DNA of 28,036 nt, taken from JANXLS01 sp038227045 (GTDB taxonomy: Bacteria; Planctomycetota; SZUA-567; H5-PLA8). Shown piece after piece: positions 7,506-15,764 of the stretch (its first letter is position 1; every line of letters starts with the position of its first letter). The notes under the pieces were generated by a model. It had not been told where the DNA came from and ran no database searches. It worked only from the letters and a program-made list of their open reading frames with translations. The stretch lies in assembly GCA_038227045.1 (NCBI GenBank), contig JBBRQD010000077.1, forward strand, positions 1 to 28,036, given 5' to 3'. A program made the position numbers and the translations under genes.

Positions 7506-8195
7506 ATGCACTCTCACATCATCGCCATCGACGGCCCAGCAGGCAGCGGGAAGTCGACGGCGGCGCGGCACCTTGCCAAAGCGCTGGGGTTCACCTACAT
7601 CAACACAGGCGCGATGTACCGCGCTGTGGCGCTGCTGGCTCAGGAGGGTGGATTCGATTTGAGCGACGAGAAAAAAGTCGCCGCTGTCGCGGAATCGATG
7701 CGCTTCGAATATGGCGAGCGCGATGGACGGCAGCGTTTCGTTGTCAATGAAACCGACCGCACTGAAGAGTTGTTTACCGCCGCGCTTACCGCGCAGCTCA
7801 AGCCCGTCGTGAACAACCATTTCGTGCGCGAGGCGCTGGTCGATAAAATGCGCACGGCCGCGCGTGGCGTCGCCGAACGCGGAGCGAAGGGCGTGGTGCT
7901 CGAAGGCCGCGACATCGGCACTGTCGTGTTTCCGAATGCCGTGATCAAGTTTTATATCCACGCCAGCCTCGACGCGCGCACCGAGCGCCGCGCGTTGGAA
8001 TTGAAAGCGAAAGGCGAACTGGTCGATTTCAGCGGCTTGCAGCGCCAGATTCAATACCGCGACGACACCGACAAGGAGCGCGAAGTCGGGGCGCTCATTC
8101 AGGCTGCCGATGCCATCGATGTGGACACCACGCAGCTTAACGAGGAAGCGGTTCTCGAACGCCTGTTAAAGGACGTGCGGGAACGGTTGGCGTGA
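7506..8195 (+). CDS. cmk: Cytidylate kinase (CMP/dCMP kinase)
   Basis: The enzyme phosphorylates CMP and dCMP with ATP in pyrimidine nucleotide synthesis. The P-loop GPAGSGKST is at residues 10-18, followed by YINTGAMYRA, the NMP-binding region typical of Cmk, and LEGRDIGTVVFP, then a LID-like YRDDTDKERE segment. The length of 229 aa is normal for the family. ATG at 7506 is chosen because the frame upstream runs through the inverted repeat as a TTG-initiated extension with no conserved residues, whereas HIIAIDGPAG begins just after this ATG. No strong Shine-Dalgarno is present; the right arm of the repeat lies where it would be expected. The glutaredoxin-like gene follows after four bases, so the two are probably one unit. 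Confidence 0.95.
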   Translation: MHSHIIAIDGPAGSGKSTAARHLAKALGFTYINTGAMYRAVALLAQEGGFDLSDEKKVAAVAESMRFEYGERDGRQRFVVNETDRTEELFTAALTAQLKPVVNNHFVREALVDKMRTAARGVAERGAKGVVLEGRDIGTVVFPNAVIKFYIHASLDARTERRALELKAKGELVDFSGLQRQIQYRDDTDKEREVGALIQAADAIDVDTTQLNEEAVLERLLKDVRERLA

Positions 8196-8199
8196 GAGG

Positions 8200-8460
8200 G
8201 TGAAAAAGGTCATGTTGACATTCACGCTTTATTCCAAAGCCGATTGTTCGCTCTGCGACAAGGCCAAAGACGCGCTCGAAAAATTTCACGGCGAATGCGC
8301 GTTCGATTTGATCGTGACCGACATTGCGTCCGATCCGGCGCTTTTCGAGAAATACAAAAACGACATTCCTGTTCTGCTTATTGATGGGACGGAAGTTGCG
8401 AAGCATTTTATCGGTGTTGAAAAACTGAGGGTGCTGGCGAAGCGCTTCGGGGCACAGTGA
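8200..8460 (+). CDS. Glutaredoxin-like thioredoxin-fold protein
   Basis: This small protein has a thioredoxin-fold pattern: a beta strand LTFTLYSKADC, a CSLC active site (Cys16 and Cys19 counting from GTG), a helix, then DIPVLLIDG with the cis-Pro typical of the fold. It belongs with the short glutaredoxin-like (DUF836-type) proteins. A role in thiol-disulfide exchange is inferred. The start is uncertain: GTG at 8200 overlaps no binding site and ATG at 8212 has AAGG only two bases away. Either start leaves the fold intact. It begins four bases after cmk stops and is probably translated with it. Confidence 0.85.
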   Translation: MKKVMLTFTLYSKADCSLCDKAKDALEKFHGECAFDLIVTDIASDPALFEKYKNDIPVLLIDGTEVAKHFIGVEKLRVLAKRFGAQ

Positions 8461-8466
8461 CGCGGC

Positions 8467-9633
8467 TTACTCCAGCGCCTTTTGGTAACATTCCCGCGTC
8501 AGCCGTGCGGTGCGTTCCCACGAAAATAGTTTGGCGCGTACCAATCCCGCTTCGCTCATTTTTTCACGCTCGCGCGGGTTGTCTCCCAGCAATTCTTCGA
8601 GGATTTCACGCAGCGGCAAAAACGGCTTGGCTTGAACATACGGAAACACCCGCGCGGCGCGCCCGCAGACTTCTTCCAACGCCGGGTCCGAACTCGTCAC
8701 CACCGGGCAACCGCACGCCATCGCTTCCAATGCCGGCATGCCGAATCCTTCCACCAGCGAGGGCATCGCGAACAGGTCGGCCAGCGCGTACAGCATCGGC
8801 AGCGCGCGTGGCTCGACGTAGCCGGTGAATAAAATATACTCCTGGGCGTTGTGTTGAATCACCAGTCGTTCGAGATTCTCCCTCCCCCACCCCGGCTGTC
8901 CGGCGATGATCAATTTGTGCGGAAGTTTGCGATTCAATTTGGCCGCGAAGAAGGCGCTGATCAGCAGCGACAGGTTTTTCTTCGGCTCGAGATTGCCCAC
9001 GAACAGGACGTACTGTTCCGGCAATTTCAACGCGGCTCGCGCGGCTCGCCGTTGCGCTTCGCCGAGGAACGGTTTGAATTCGGGGCCGACGCCCCAGGGA
9101 ATCACGTCAATGCGCGCTTCATCGGCACCTTTCACGTTGCTCAGCAAGGCGTCTTTGCTTGCGAGACTGGGCACAATCACGCGGCGCGCAATTTTGACGC
9201 TTCGCGGAATCATGCGCTTCTGAATCTTGGCGCTGCCGGGCGTGCAAAAGAGCGGGTGCGTCAGCGCAATGGTATCGTGAATCGTGACGACGGCCGGTTT
9301 CGAAAGCATTAATGGAAGCGCGTATGTCGGGCCGTGAATCAAATCGCATTTGTCCGCGTACGCGCGGCTCTGAAGCCTGAAGTTGCGCCACAGCGTCCGG
9401 ACCGTTCGCCAGCGCCCGGGGAACCAGGTTTTCCGGATCAATAGCCCCGGATCGCTTTTCGCGGCGTCATCCTGCGCCCCGGAAAACGGCGGACCTTTGA
9501 AATCGCGCGGCACATACAGCGCGATCTCGTCTTGGGGCGAGTGGGTGCGCAGAGCCGTGACAAGGCTGGCCAGCGAGCCTTGAATGCCCGCATAATTTCC
9601 GAACAGGTGCAGACCGTCGATGGCAATGCGCAT
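8467..9633 (-). CDS. Glycosyltransferase family 4 (GT-B fold)
   Basis: This is a retaining GT-B glycosyltransferase. The N-terminal domain starts MRIAIDGLHLFGNYAGIQG and has a Gly-rich donor-side loop. The C-terminal domain has LFVGNLEPKKNLSLLISAF (family 4 start of domain 2) and the E-x7-E motif in SLVEGFGMPALEAMACGCPVV. The length of 388 aa is normal. The frame extends 60 bases further upstream, but those codons lie in an inverted repeat and their peptide (KESCPSSF...) is low-complexity, so ATG at 9631-9633 is the true start. Sugar donor and acceptor cannot be told; neighbours give no polysaccharide cluster. It converges on the glutaredoxin-like gene, with six bases between the stops. Confidence 0.9.
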   Translation of the reverse strand: MRIAIDGLHLFGNYAGIQGSLASLVTALRTHSPQDEIALYVPRDFKGPPFSGAQDDAAKSDPGLLIRKTWFPGRWRTVRTLWRNFRLQSRAYADKCDLIHGPTYALPLMLSKPAVVTIHDTIALTHPLFCTPGSAKIQKRMIPRSVKIARRVIVPSLASKDALLSNVKGADEARIDVIPWGVGPEFKPFLGEAQRRAARAALKLPEQYVLFVGNLEPKKNLSLLISAFFAAKLNRKLPHKLIIAGQPGWGRENLERLVIQHNAQEYILFTGYVEPRALPMLYALADLFAMPSLVEGFGMPALEAMACGCPVVTSSDPALEEVCGRAARVFPYVQAKPFLPLREILEELLGDNPREREKMSEAGLVRAKLFSWERTARLTRECYQKALE

Positions 9634-9649
9634 TTGAAAAATGTGAAAA

Positions 9650-9719
9650 GATGAATGAGGAAGGGTGAAGGATGAAGGACAACTTTCTTTCATCCTTCAT
9701 CCTTCGTAATTCATCCTTC
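9650..9719. repeat. Heptad-built inverted repeat upstream of the glycosyltransferase
   Basis: Left arm 9650-9679 (GATGAATGAGGAAGG then GTGAAGGATGAAGGA) and right arm 9690-9719 (TCATCCTTCATCCTTC then GTAATTCATCCTTC) are complementary with a few mismatches. The repeated unit is GAAGGAT. It lies between two minus-strand genes and encodes a false N-terminal extension of the downstream one. Confidence 0.8.
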
Positions 9720-9723
9720 GAGT

Positions 9724-10578
9724 TTAGTCGTATCGTTCGTAATGAATACGATCTTTCGTCACGCCAAGCTTTTCAAGTTCCGCGACGCTGGCTTCGATCA
9801 TCGGTGTGAGCCCGCAGATGAACGCCTTCGTGTGGGCGGGATCCTTTATGTATTTGGCAAGAAGGCCTTGAACGTAACCGCGTTCGCCCCACCATTTCTC
9901 GGGATGCCGCGGACGCGACAGCGTAAAGACCGGACGAAAATTGGGATGCCGCTCTGCGAGTTCCTTGAATTCCTTATCGTACAGAAGATCGTCTTCGTAG
10001 CGCACGCCGAAGACCAGCAGAATGTCGCGTTTGACTCCGCTACTGAGCAAGTGCTGGATCATGCCCCAGAACGGCGCGATGCCGGTTCCTGCGGCGATGA
10101 AAACGGTGTCGTAGTCTACCGGCTCGTGCACGATGAATTTTCCGTGCGGGCCGCGCAGATCGATCTTGTCTCCGACGCGTTTTTCCCAAAGCGTCGGTGT
10201 AAACGCGCCATCCGACACCAGCTTGATGCAGAATTCCAGAAAGTTCGTCTCTTCCGGCGCGGAGGCTATCGAATAAGAGCGGATGAGTTCCTTGGTTTTA
10301 CCCGGATCCTTCGGGTCCGGGATCGGGCAAAGCATTTGAAGAAACTGCCCGGCAATAAACGGCATGATGCGGTTGAAGCCGTCGAGCGTCAGGCGAAAAA
10401 GCCGGACATCGGGCGTGGGCTGCAAAATTTCATCAAAAGTGGCGGTGTAACGCCGCGGTTTGGAATCCGGAATCGCACCCGCGCGCGCGCACCACACTTT
10501 CGGCGGAGCCTTGGGCAGCGGCGGTGGCAAATTGGGATCCAACGATCCCAACGGCACAACCGGTCTTTGTTCGCTCAT
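9724..10578 (-). CDS. Ferredoxin-NADP reductase-like flavoprotein
   Basis: This is a two-domain FAD/NAD(P) oxidoreductase of the ferredoxin-NADP-reductase superfamily. The FAD domain contains RSYSIAS (residues 100-106), the R-x-Y-S/T motif that holds the flavin. The nucleotide domain has GTGIAPFWG (164-172) and ICGLTPMI (254-261), the late Cys-Gly region near the hydride-transfer site. The C-terminus ends YERYD rather than a terminal Tyr/Trp of plant-type FNR. The first 40 residues are a Pro-rich extension. The start has a good GAGGAG binding site. No ferredoxin-like 2Fe-2S domain is fused and no partner lies next door, so the electron partner is unknown. It is a cytoplasmic protein of 284 aa. 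Confidence 0.87.
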   Translation of the reverse strand: MSEQRPVVPLGSLDPNLPPPLPKAPPKVWCARAGAIPDSKPRRYTATFDEILQPTPDVRLFRLTLDGFNRIMPFIAGQFLQMLCPIPDPKDPGKTKELIRSYSIASAPEETNFLEFCIKLVSDGAFTPTLWEKRVGDKIDLRGPHGKFIVHEPVDYDTVFIAAGTGIAPFWGMIQHLLSSGVKRDILLVFGVRYEDDLLYDKEFKELAERHPNFRPVFTLSRPRHPEKWWGERGYVQGLLAKYIKDPAHTKAFICGLTPMIEASVAELEKLGVTKDRIHYERYD

Positions 10579-10823
10579 ATCTCTGATTCTCTCCTCAATT
10601 TCACCTCATCGGTCAAAAACGCACATTACCGCAATGGCCGTTTGGATTCAAGTTGCATCGACGTCTCTGATAATACGAGGCGGCATACTTAATCGCAGAT
10701 GAACGCGATTAAGTTGGCTTTGGAAATCACGGTTCGCCGTGAAATTTCGCCGTTTCTTTTAGACGCAATTGGTTTAGAAGAACATCCGTTGGTCATACAT
10801 TTTGGAAAAGGAAGTCAACGCGC

Positions 10824-11780
10824 ATGGAACGCAGAAAACTGGGCTCGACGGGATTTGAGATCACGGTCGTGGGTTTGGGCACGTGGGCGATTGGCGGCTG
10901 GATGTGGGGGCCGCAGGACGACGCCGAAAGTCTCGCGGCCATCGAAGCGGCACTTGACGCGGGCGTCAATTGGCTCGACACCGCGCCCATTTATGGCTCG
11001 GGGCTTTCGGAACAGATGTGCGGCGATGCGCTGAAGAAGATTCCCGCCTCGCGCCGGCCGCTGATCTTTACCAAATTCGGTCTCGGCGACGATAGCAGTC
11101 TTCGCAATCCGTCCGCCACGCGCGCGCAAGTTCTCGCCGAATGTGAAGCGAGTTTGAAGCGCCTCGGCGTTGAGCGCATCGATCTTTACCAGCTTCACTG
11201 GCCCGTTGCGCAGCCTGTCGAAGAACAGGCGGGCGCCTGCGACACGTTGCTGAAAGCCGGCAAAATCCGCGCGGTCGGCGTGTGCAATTTCACGGTCGAA
11301 CAATTGGACGCGTGGAAAGCCACTGGCCTGCCGCTGCACACGCTTCAAACCCCTTTAAGCATCCTCCGCCCAGCCTCTCTTTCTACACTGTTGCCTTGGT
11401 GTCAAACAAACGGTCTCGGCACGCTGGCGTATTCGCCGTTGCTGCGCGGGATGCTTTTCGGCACATGGACAAAAGACAAAACGTTCCCGCCCGACGACAC
11501 CCGCGGCACGCACAAAGATTACTCCGGCCCGCGCTTCATTCGTCACCTGAAAGCCATGGACGAATTGAACGCGCTCGCCGCGAAGAACGGCACGACCTGC
11601 CCGAATCTCGCGGTGGGCACGCTGCTGGCAAATCCGGCGTTGACCGCGTGTATTGTCGGAGCGCGCAACGCCAAGCAAGCCCGCTTCATCGCAACGCTCG
11701 GCCAGAAGATCGGCGCGGAAGCGGTCGCGGAAGTATGGGAGATTGTGGCGCGGTTGAATAAGGATCTGGCGGGGATATAA
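10824..11780 (+). CDS. Aldo/keto reductase
   Basis: This is an NAD(P)H-dependent aldo/keto reductase. The catalytic tetrad is visible: Asp52 and Tyr57 in WLDTAPIYG, Lys84 in IFTKFG, and His125 in LYQLHWP. The start MERRKLGSTG is the common first strand of the family. AAGGAAG sits ten bases before ATG. The length of 318 aa is normal. The late cofactor-binding region (SVP..AR type) appears as IVGARNAKQ. The substrate is not evident. It is divergent from the FNR-like gene, with a 245-base gap that contains a copy of the GCAGATGAACGCGATTAAG word. The 11809/12209 pair follows after 28 bases, so some co-transcription is possible. Confidence 0.92.
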   Translation: MERRKLGSTGFEITVVGLGTWAIGGWMWGPQDDAESLAAIEAALDAGVNWLDTAPIYGSGLSEQMCGDALKKIPASRRPLIFTKFGLGDDSSLRNPSATRAQVLAECEASLKRLGVERIDLYQLHWPVAQPVEEQAGACDTLLKAGKIRAVGVCNFTVEQLDAWKATGLPLHTLQTPLSILRPASLSTLLPWCQTNGLGTLAYSPLLRGMLFGTWTKDKTFPPDDTRGTHKDYSGPRFIRHLKAMDELNALAAKNGTTCPNLAVGTLLANPALTACIVGARNAKQARFIATLGQKIGAEAVAEVWEIVARLNKDLAGI

Positions 11781-11808
11781 TGCGCGAAGTCCCTGGGAGA
11801 AATAGCAA

Positions 11809-12216
11809 ATGACTTTAACTCTCGATCTTGACTCAACGACGGAGCGAATGTTGAAATTGGCCGCATCGCAGAGTGGAACAAGTTCACAGGAATTTGCCAT
11901 CGACGTTCTTAAGGATGGCCTTAGCCGGCGTGCACCGTCATCAAAACCGTTGAAGCGAATGTCCGTGGCAACATTACTTGAAGAGATTAATCGGGGAATG
12001 TCGGAAGAGGAATGGGCGCGATATTCCTTGCTGACGAACAAGCGGCGCAAGGAAAGAGTGACGAAAAAAGAATTGGCCGAATTGTGTGAAATCTCCGACC
12101 GGCTTGAAGAGATGAGTGCACGGAGGCTGGAGTTCGTCGTTGAGCTTGCGCGTCGACGCGGCACAACCTTTGATGTGGAGTTTCAAAAACTCGGACTTGA
12201 GCCGAGATATGTCTAA
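11809..12216 (+). CDS. Small protein with ribbon-helix-helix-like N-terminus, paired with an HNH nuclease
   Basis: The first 40 residues (MTLTLDLDSTTERMLKLAAS, then SQEFAIDVLKDGL) follow the strand-helix-helix pattern of ribbon-helix-helix DNA-binding or antitoxin-like proteins. The remaining 95 residues are charged and probably helical (RRKERVTKKELAELCEISDR). The start has GGGAGAA eight bases upstream. Its stop overlaps the next gene's start in ATGTCTAA, so the two are translationally coupled. A small ribbon-helix-helix-like protein placed just before an HNH nuclease looks like a toxin-antitoxin or nuclease-regulator pair, but this is inference; the second half fits no family I recognise. 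Confidence 0.7.
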   Translation: MTLTLDLDSTTERMLKLAASQSGTSSQEFAIDVLKDGLSRRAPSSKPLKRMSVATLLEEINRGMSEEEWARYSLLTNKRRKERVTKKELAELCEISDRLEEMSARRLEFVVELARRRGTTFDVEFQKLGLEPRYV

Positions 12217-12634
12217 TGCGGCCCTAAAAATAGCGGTGATGAAGCGTGCTCAAGGATGCTGCGAATATTGCAAAAGCCAAGTACGTTATTCAACTGATTC
12301 GTTTTCAATTGAGCACATCACTCCTCGTCACATTGGAGGCACAACTGTCGAAACGAATTTGGCATTTTCGTGTCTGGGTTGCAATAATCGAAAGTTCACA
12401 AGCATCGCCGCTTTCGATCCGGTAACACGAAGAATGGTGCCGCTTTTCAATCCCCGCCTCCAATTGTGGGAAGATCATTTCAATTGGAATGACGGAAATT
12501 CACTTGTCGTAGGAATTACGCCGATTGGCAGAGCAACTGTCAACCGGTTGAATCTAAATCGATTGGGCGTGGTAAATTTGCGCAAAGTGCTTTGCGCAAT
12601 CGGAAAACACCCTCCGAGTCTTTTTTGGGAATAG
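12209..12634 (+). CDS. HNH endonuclease
   Basis: This compact HNH (His-Me finger) nuclease has 141 aa. A first zinc knuckle CEYC (Cys18, Cys21) precedes SIEHITPRHIGG with His36 as the likely catalytic His. Asn50 in ETNLAFSCLGCNNRK is followed by the second knuckle Cys55/Cys58 and Asn59. The spacing is that of HNH_5-type stand-alone nucleases. The C-terminal 70 residues (FNPRLQLWEDHFNW, RATVNRLNLNR) resemble the tail of HNH proteins common in cyanobacteria. ATG at 12209 is chosen because the knuckle begins soon after and the ATGTCTAA overlap with the upstream stop gives coupling; the longer frame upstream is just shadow of the preceding gene. Cellular target unknown. Confidence 0.88.
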   Translation: MSNAALKIAVMKRAQGCCEYCKSQVRYSTDSFSIEHITPRHIGGTTVETNLAFSCLGCNNRKFTSIAAFDPVTRRMVPLFNPRLQLWEDHFNWNDGNSLVVGITPIGRATVNRLNLNRLGVVNLRKVLCAIGKHPPSLFWE

Positions 12635-12663
12635 GAAATTGATTGCTTTTTTCCTATTTTGAC

Positions 12664-13320
12664 TCATGTGGCAGTCCATTCACCCGCAGGCCCCTGCCAA
12701 GCCAGCACCGCCACCCAAAGCATATACGTTCCAATCGCCGGCCCCGCGAAAATCTCCGGCAGGTGCGGATCGTCGATGAATCCTACTGCGGTCAGGAGCA
12801 ACCCGGCGATCAGCGTTACCCACCCCATCCAGCGTCCCAGCGCCGACAAGCGCGAGCCTAGCGCGCAAGTCATCAACGCCACGGAGATCGCGTAAAGCGC
12901 GTTCGCCACGACGATGCCTCCGGCCGACGCGAAATGAGCCAGCGCAAGAAACGGTTGCGATTCCGGTCCGCGCGCGACGCCCGGCAGTACGACGATTTGC
13001 AGCGTATCGAAAAGACTATCCAAAGAGGCCGCGGCTACGCCGACAACCACGGAAAGCCGCGCGCACACGCCGGTCACGTTCCAGACTTTTTCAACGGTCG
13101 CCAGGAACCAGACGAAGGTCATCGCGGCAATCAGCCAGATACCCCACGCGACCTTCCAACCCCAAAGCGACGTGGCGATGTGCGCCATCCGCAGTTCCAC
13201 GGAGAAAACAGGGGTGCCATAGCGAATGCCGAAAAACGCAACCGCCAGTCCCAGCACGTGGAACATAATTGCGCACGCGGCGGCGATGCGCAGATGTTTC
13301 AAAGGCTCGTGAGAATTCAT
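12664..13320 (-). CDS. Multi-pass membrane protein of unknown function
   Basis: About six membrane helices can be placed at residues 12-32, 55-75, 88-112, 128-152, 163-182 and 195-209. No catalytic or binding motif stands out; general hydropathy and size resemble DUF4386-like integral membrane proteins, but I am not certain. ATG at 13318-13320 (MNSHEPLKHLRIAAA) is preferred over an upstream ATG at 13404 because the intervening 28 residues lack membrane character. No clear Shine-Dalgarno precedes either. It converges on the HNH gene with a 29-base gap. Confidence 0.7.
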   Translation of the reverse strand: MNSHEPLKHLRIAAACAIMFHVLGLAVAFFGIRYGTPVFSVELRMAHIATSLWGWKVAWGIWLIAAMTFVWFLATVEKVWNVTGVCARLSVVVGVAAASLDSLFDTLQIVVLPGVARGPESQPFLALAHFASAGGIVVANALYAISVALMTCALGSRLSALGRWMGWVTLIAGLLLTAVGFIDDPHLPEIFAGPAIGTYMLWVAVLAWQGPAGEWTAT

Positions 13321-13478
13321 TGGGCGTTTATCGTACGCGTATTGTGGATTATTCAAGTCCAACAACGCCGTCGCAAAACAACAATGGAATTGCGTATTTC
13401 GCACGCTCTTGAACCGAGGCGCAACGGTGTATTTAGGGGCACGCTGCGAATCTCAGAAATCTTTCTAAAGGACATTTT

Positions 13479-14879
13479 ATGAAAAAGCTTGCTCTTGCCG
13501 TCTGTGCGGTTGTGTGTTTGATCGGGTGCGGTTGCGCGGAAGACAACGTTCCGCCCGCGGGCTTCACCGCGTTGTTCAATGGCAAGGATCTTGTCGGCTG
13601 GCGTGGCGGGTCAACGTTCGATCACCGCAAACTGCTGGCGATGACCGAAGAAGACCGCAAGAAACAGATCGATAAATGGACCGCGACGATGACCGTCGTC
13701 GGGAAGACGGGCAAGCCGCACTGGTCCGTCGATGGCACCGAACTGGTCAACGACGGCTTCGGCGATTATGCCTCGACCGAAAAAGATTACGGCGATATCG
13801 AACTATTCGTCGAATACAAGACCGTGCCGCTTGCCGATTCCGGCATTTATCTGCGCGGCTGCCCGCAGGTGCAGATCTGGGACTATACCGAGAAGGCCAA
13901 GTTCGGTCTCGGCGCGGACAAAGGCAGCGGAGGCTTGTGGAACAATTCGAAGGGCGCGCCCGGCAAAGATCCGCTCGTGCTGGCCGACAAGCCGTTCGGC
14001 GAATGGAACAAAATCCACGTCATCATGGTCGGCGCGCGCGTCAGTGTCTGGCTGAACGAAAAGCTGGTCGTCGATCACGCCCTCCTCGAAAATTACTACG
14101 ACCGCAAGACGCCGATTCCGGCGAAGGGACCGATCCAGCTTCAAACCCACGGTGGTGAAATCCGCTGGCGCAACATCTTCGTGCGCGAAATCGGCAGCGA
14201 GGACGCGAACAAAATTTTGGCGAGCCACGGCGAAGACCCCGACTTCAAATCCTTATTTAACGGCAAGGACATGGATGGATGGGCCGGTGCGGTCGAAAAC
14301 TACGATGTCGTGGATGGCGCCATTCAGTGCAAGCCGAAAAAGGGCGGAGTGCCGTACTATAAGGAGGAATTCACCGATTTCGTCGCGCGCCTGGAGGTCA
14401 AACTTCCGCCGGCGGGCAACAACGGTCTGGCGATCCGTTATCCGGGAACGGGCGACACCGCGTACGTGGGCATGTGCGAACTTCAAGTGCTGGACAGCGA
14501 GCATCCGAGTTACGCGAAGCTCGACGCCAAACAATATTTTGGCAGCGTGTACGGCGTCGTTGCGGCGCACCGCGGCTATTTGCATCCGGTCGGCGAATGG
14601 AATTTCGAAGAAGTGACGGTGAAAGGTTCGAAGATCAAAGTCGAGTTGAACGGCACGGTGATTGTCGACACCGACGTTTCGCTGGTCGATCCCGCCACGT
14701 ACATGCACGCAAGCAAGCACCCCGGCATTACGCGCACCAGCGGCTTCTTCGGCTTTGCCGGCCACAACGACCCCGTGGCATTCCGCGCAATCCGGCTAAA
14801 GAAATTGGAGCCGGTCACGCCGCCCACACCAATCCCGGCAACGTTCGCGCCCGTTCCGGCACCGAACCCCGCGAAGTAA
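13479..14879 (+). CDS. Lipoprotein with two 3-keto-disaccharide hydrolase (DUF1080) domains
   Basis: The N-terminus is a lipoprotein signal with lipobox LIGC (Cys17). Two DUF1080 domains follow in tandem, about residues 28-250 and 255-445, each beginning with (A/S)LFNGKD-hydrophobic-xGW. The first contains VDGTELVNDGFGDY, then DIELFVEYKT and SGIYLRGCPQVQIWD, which is the long canonical form. The second is shorter (GLAIRYPGTGD). DUF1080 is a concanavalin-like fold reported as 3-keto-disaccharide hydrolase, acting on 3-keto sugars made by dehydrogenases. Tandem copies are less usual than single ones. AAGGA lies eight bases before ATG. A Pro/Ala-rich tail (TPPTPIPATFAPVPAP) ends the protein. It converges on the DeoR-type regulator. 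Confidence 0.9.
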   Translation: MKKLALAVCAVVCLIGCGCAEDNVPPAGFTALFNGKDLVGWRGGSTFDHRKLLAMTEEDRKKQIDKWTATMTVVGKTGKPHWSVDGTELVNDGFGDYASTEKDYGDIELFVEYKTVPLADSGIYLRGCPQVQIWDYTEKAKFGLGADKGSGGLWNNSKGAPGKDPLVLADKPFGEWNKIHVIMVGARVSVWLNEKLVVDHALLENYYDRKTPIPAKGPIQLQTHGGEIRWRNIFVREIGSEDANKILASHGEDPDFKSLFNGKDMDGWAGAVENYDVVDGAIQCKPKKGGVPYYKEEFTDFVARLEVKLPPAGNNGLAIRYPGTGDTAYVGMCELQVLDSEHPSYAKLDAKQYFGSVYGVVAAHRGYLHPVGEWNFEEVTVKGSKIKVELNGTVIVDTDVSLVDPATYMHASKHPGITRTSGFFGFAGHNDPVAFRAIRLKKLEPVTPPTPIPATFAPVPAPNPAK

Positions 14880-14897
14880 AGCAATCGATTTCGGAAG

Positions 14898-14940
14898 GAT
14901 GAATCAGGACGTATTGTGCACTCACAAATCCTGATTCATC
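14898..14940. terminator. Bidirectional terminator-like inverted repeat
   Basis: GATGAATCAGGA (14898-14909) and TCCTGATTCATC (14929-14940) are a perfect 12-base inverted repeat between convergent genes. The last codons of the DeoR gene are encoded within it. Confidence 0.6.
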
Positions 14941-15764
14941 GGGTGTGGCTCAGCATGTTTTTCCGGAGCGGATTTCAATGCTGCGGCGTCGAGAATGCCA
15001 TCTTCCGTGACGATCATATCGAATTCGCTTAATGCGCAGATGGGATAGGGTGCACTCATGTTGAATTTGCTGCGATCCACGGCAAGAATTTTTTTCGTGG
15101 AGCGGTTCATGAGTGCCCGTTTGACCTGAATGCAGTGGGTGGATGAATCGAAAATCTTCTCTCCCAGCACGCCTCGCGCCGACATGACGAGCCAGTCAAA
15201 CCGCTGGTCTTCCAAACTGTTGATCGCCATGGGACCGATCAGAGAATTCGCGCGAGGGTGCATTTCGCCGCCGGTGAGCGCTATGCGAAATCCCGCATTG
15301 CGCAGCATCAGAGCGTTAAACAATGCGATGCCGAACGTCACGATGAACACGCTTTTATCCACGGTCGCGGGAGGCAGCGTTTTGCAAAGTTCGCAGACCG
15401 TGGAACTGTCGTCCAGCGCGATCGTGCGCGCATCTTTAAGGATCACCGCCAGATGTTCGGCGATTCGCCTTTTAGCATCGAGATTGATCGATTTCCGCTC
15501 CGAAAACGGGCGCATGCCATCCACTGGAATTTTGGCTTGAACCGGGTTCGCGGGGACGATGGATGCTGTATGGGTGACAGACGCGGAAATGCCGGCTACT
15601 CCGCCTCGAAGTTTCCGCAATACTCTTTCATCCGCAAGGGTTTGAAAATCGCGGATGACGGTTCCTCGGCAGACGCCGAGCAGACCGCACGCGTCCTTGA
15701 CAGACAAAAAACCTTTTGTTCTTAAAATCTCTAAAATAATCTTCCGTCGCTCTTCTAAAAGCAT
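14922..15764 (-). CDS. DeoR-family transcriptional regulator
   Basis: Residues 1-57 form a DeoR-type winged helix-turn-helix: EERRKIILEILRTKGFLSVK, then LLGVCRGTVIRDFQTLADE and VLRKLRGGV. Residues about 85-265 form the DeoR sugar-phosphate sensor domain, with GMRPFSERKSINLDAKRRIA, ALDDSSTV (D-x-G-S/T-T-like, with Ser for Gly) and the late ILAVDRSKF. DeoR regulators usually respond to phosphorylated sugars and repress catabolic operons. Substitution of Gly by Ser in ALDDSSTV is unusual. The binding site is GGGGAAAAGAG before ATG. Neighbouring sugar genes are the DUF1080 lipoprotein (convergent); no operator or kinase is obvious. The target operon is unknown. Confidence 0.9.
   Translation of the reverse strand: MLLEERRKIILEILRTKGFLSVKDACGLLGVCRGTVIRDFQTLADERVLRKLRGGVAGISASVTHTASIVPANPVQAKIPVDGMRPFSERKSINLDAKRRIAEHLAVILKDARTIALDDSSTVCELCKTLPPATVDKSVFIVTFGIALFNALMLRNAGFRIALTGGEMHPRANSLIGPMAINSLEDQRFDWLVMSARGVLGEKIFDSSTHCIQVKRALMNRSTKKILAVDRSKFNMSAPYPICALSEFDMIVTEDGILDAAALKSAPEKHAEPHPMNQDL

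Noticed and set aside
9742..10692. 316-codon plus-strand frame over the FNR-like gene
   Set aside because: It is the antisense of a protein with full FAD and NAD(P) motifs and shows no family resemblance.
10699..11034. 111-codon plus-strand frame upstream of the aldo/keto reductase
   Set aside because: Its second half is the reductase gene in another frame, and its first half lies in a repeat-bearing spacer without a binding site.
12934..13482. 182-codon plus-strand frame over the membrane protein gene
   Set aside because: It runs antisense to a six-helix protein and is highly charged, the usual shadow pattern.
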